Assembly (NCBI GenBank): GCA_021443605.1
Contig: JABUTQ010000014.1
Span: 1 to 7,051, forward strand
Length of the DNA stretch: 7,051 nucleotides
Direction: 5' to 3'
Origin: Bacteroidales bacterium
Lineage (GTDB): Bacteria; Bacteroidota; Bacteroidia; Bacteroidales; UBA932
How positions within the stretch are numbered: the stretch's first letter is position 1; the number at the start of each line of letters is the position of its first letter. The notes under the pieces were generated by a model. That model did not search any database, was not told the origin of the DNA, and saw nothing but the letters and a program-made list of their open reading frames with translations. The translations under genes were made by a program, and so were the position numbers. Shown piece after piece: positions 6,747-7,051 of the stretch.

Positions 6747-7051
6747 ATGAAATTGAAAAAACTTTTGACCGTACTGGCCATGTGTTTTTTGTTTGCAGAA
6801 ATGGCAAATGCACAAACCTCTACGGTGAAGGGAGTTGTGTACTTCTCCGACGACAAGGCTCCTGTAGTGGGAGCCTCCATCCAGGCAGAGGGAACATCCA
6901 CTGCTACAATTACAAACCTTGATGGGCAGTTTTCGATAGCTGTATCTGAAGGGACAAATCTAATCATCAGCTTTATCGGAATGAAGACCGAGACAGTCCC
7001 CGCAAAAAACGGGATGGCCGTTTATCTTCAATCTGATATGGAACTTCTTGA
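6747..7051 (+). CDS. SusC/RagA-type TonB-dependent outer-membrane receptor, N-terminal part (3' end outside the window)
   Basis: The first 101 codons of a large gene. It opens with a signal peptide: MKLKK, a hydrophobic core ~6-17, and likely cleavage after ANA (residues 20-22), giving a mature protein starting with Q23. Next comes a carboxypeptidase-regulatory-like beta domain (~27-100) with the usual marks VKGVV (27-31), the P-V-V-G-A-S turn, T-x-T-N-L-D-G-Q-F and a FIGMKTE strand. In Bacteroidota this domain precedes the plug and barrel of SusC/RagA receptors, which import glycans, peptides or other large nutrients together with a SusD lipoprotein lid, powered by TonB. The plug and barrel lie beyond the window, so the receptor call rests on this N-terminal layout; other proteins with a leading CarboxypepD_reg-like domain (e.g. 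some TonB receptors without SusD) are possible. It has its own promoter-like sequence upstream. Confidence 0.8.
   Translation, partial: MKLKKLLTVLAMCFLFAEMANAQTSTVKGVVYFSDDKAPVVGASIQAEGTSTATITNLDGQFSIAVSEGTNLIISFIGMKTETVPAKNGMAVYLQSDMELL

Noticed and set aside
6728..6967. 79-codon open frame on the minus strand at the 3' end
   Set aside because: It is opposite the signal peptide and beta domain of the SusC-like gene, which has clear family features.
1..7051. RNA genes, CRISPR arrays, insertion sequences, attachment sites or a defence system
   Set aside because: No tRNA-like cloverleaf, spaced direct repeats, transposase motifs or terminal inverted repeats were seen, and the gaps are all too short to hide such elements.

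Overview
The window comes from a member of the Bacteroidota, most likely the order Bacteroidales. The evidence is a SusC/RagA-type receptor start at the 3' end, promoter-like elements of the Bacteroidota type (TTTG / TAnnTTTG) in place of E. coli-type ones, A/T-rich start regions without clear Shine-Dalgarno sequences, and a gene set usual for that group (ftsK, lolA-like, Nudix, pyrE, SRPBCC). Genus cannot be fixed from the sequence alone. Genes fill almost the whole window, and no gap between genes exceeds about 125 bases.

Left part (1-2177, plus strand): the C-terminal motor half of the DNA translocase FtsK, cut by the window edge, followed by a short LolA-like periplasmic lipoprotein carrier. 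A Nudix hydrolase on the minus strand (2184-2651) converges on lolA with only 6 bases between the stop codons. It diverges from pyrE across a 77-base AT-rich gap holding promoter-like elements for both directions.

Middle part (2729-5168, plus strand): a tightly packed run of pyrE (orotate phosphoribosyltransferase), an SRPBCC-fold protein (2-base gap) and an RsmF-like 16S rRNA m5C methyltransferase (4-base ATGA overlap). These are very probably one transcript.

Right part: 44 bases further on lies the most unusual gene, a 470-residue protein. Its first ~355 residues resemble the L-fucose/L-arabinose isomerase fold and its last ~105 residues are a FlK-type (fluoroacetyl-CoA thioesterase-like) hotdog domain with all key thioesterase residues in place. 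After a 121-base gap with a good Bacteroidota promoter match, the window ends inside the start of a SusC/RagA-like TonB-dependent receptor, so a nutrient-uptake locus may begin there.

Most of the window is conserved housekeeping DNA. I saw no mobile element, CRISPR array, RNA gene or defence system. The isomerase-like/thioesterase fusion is the one item I would single out.
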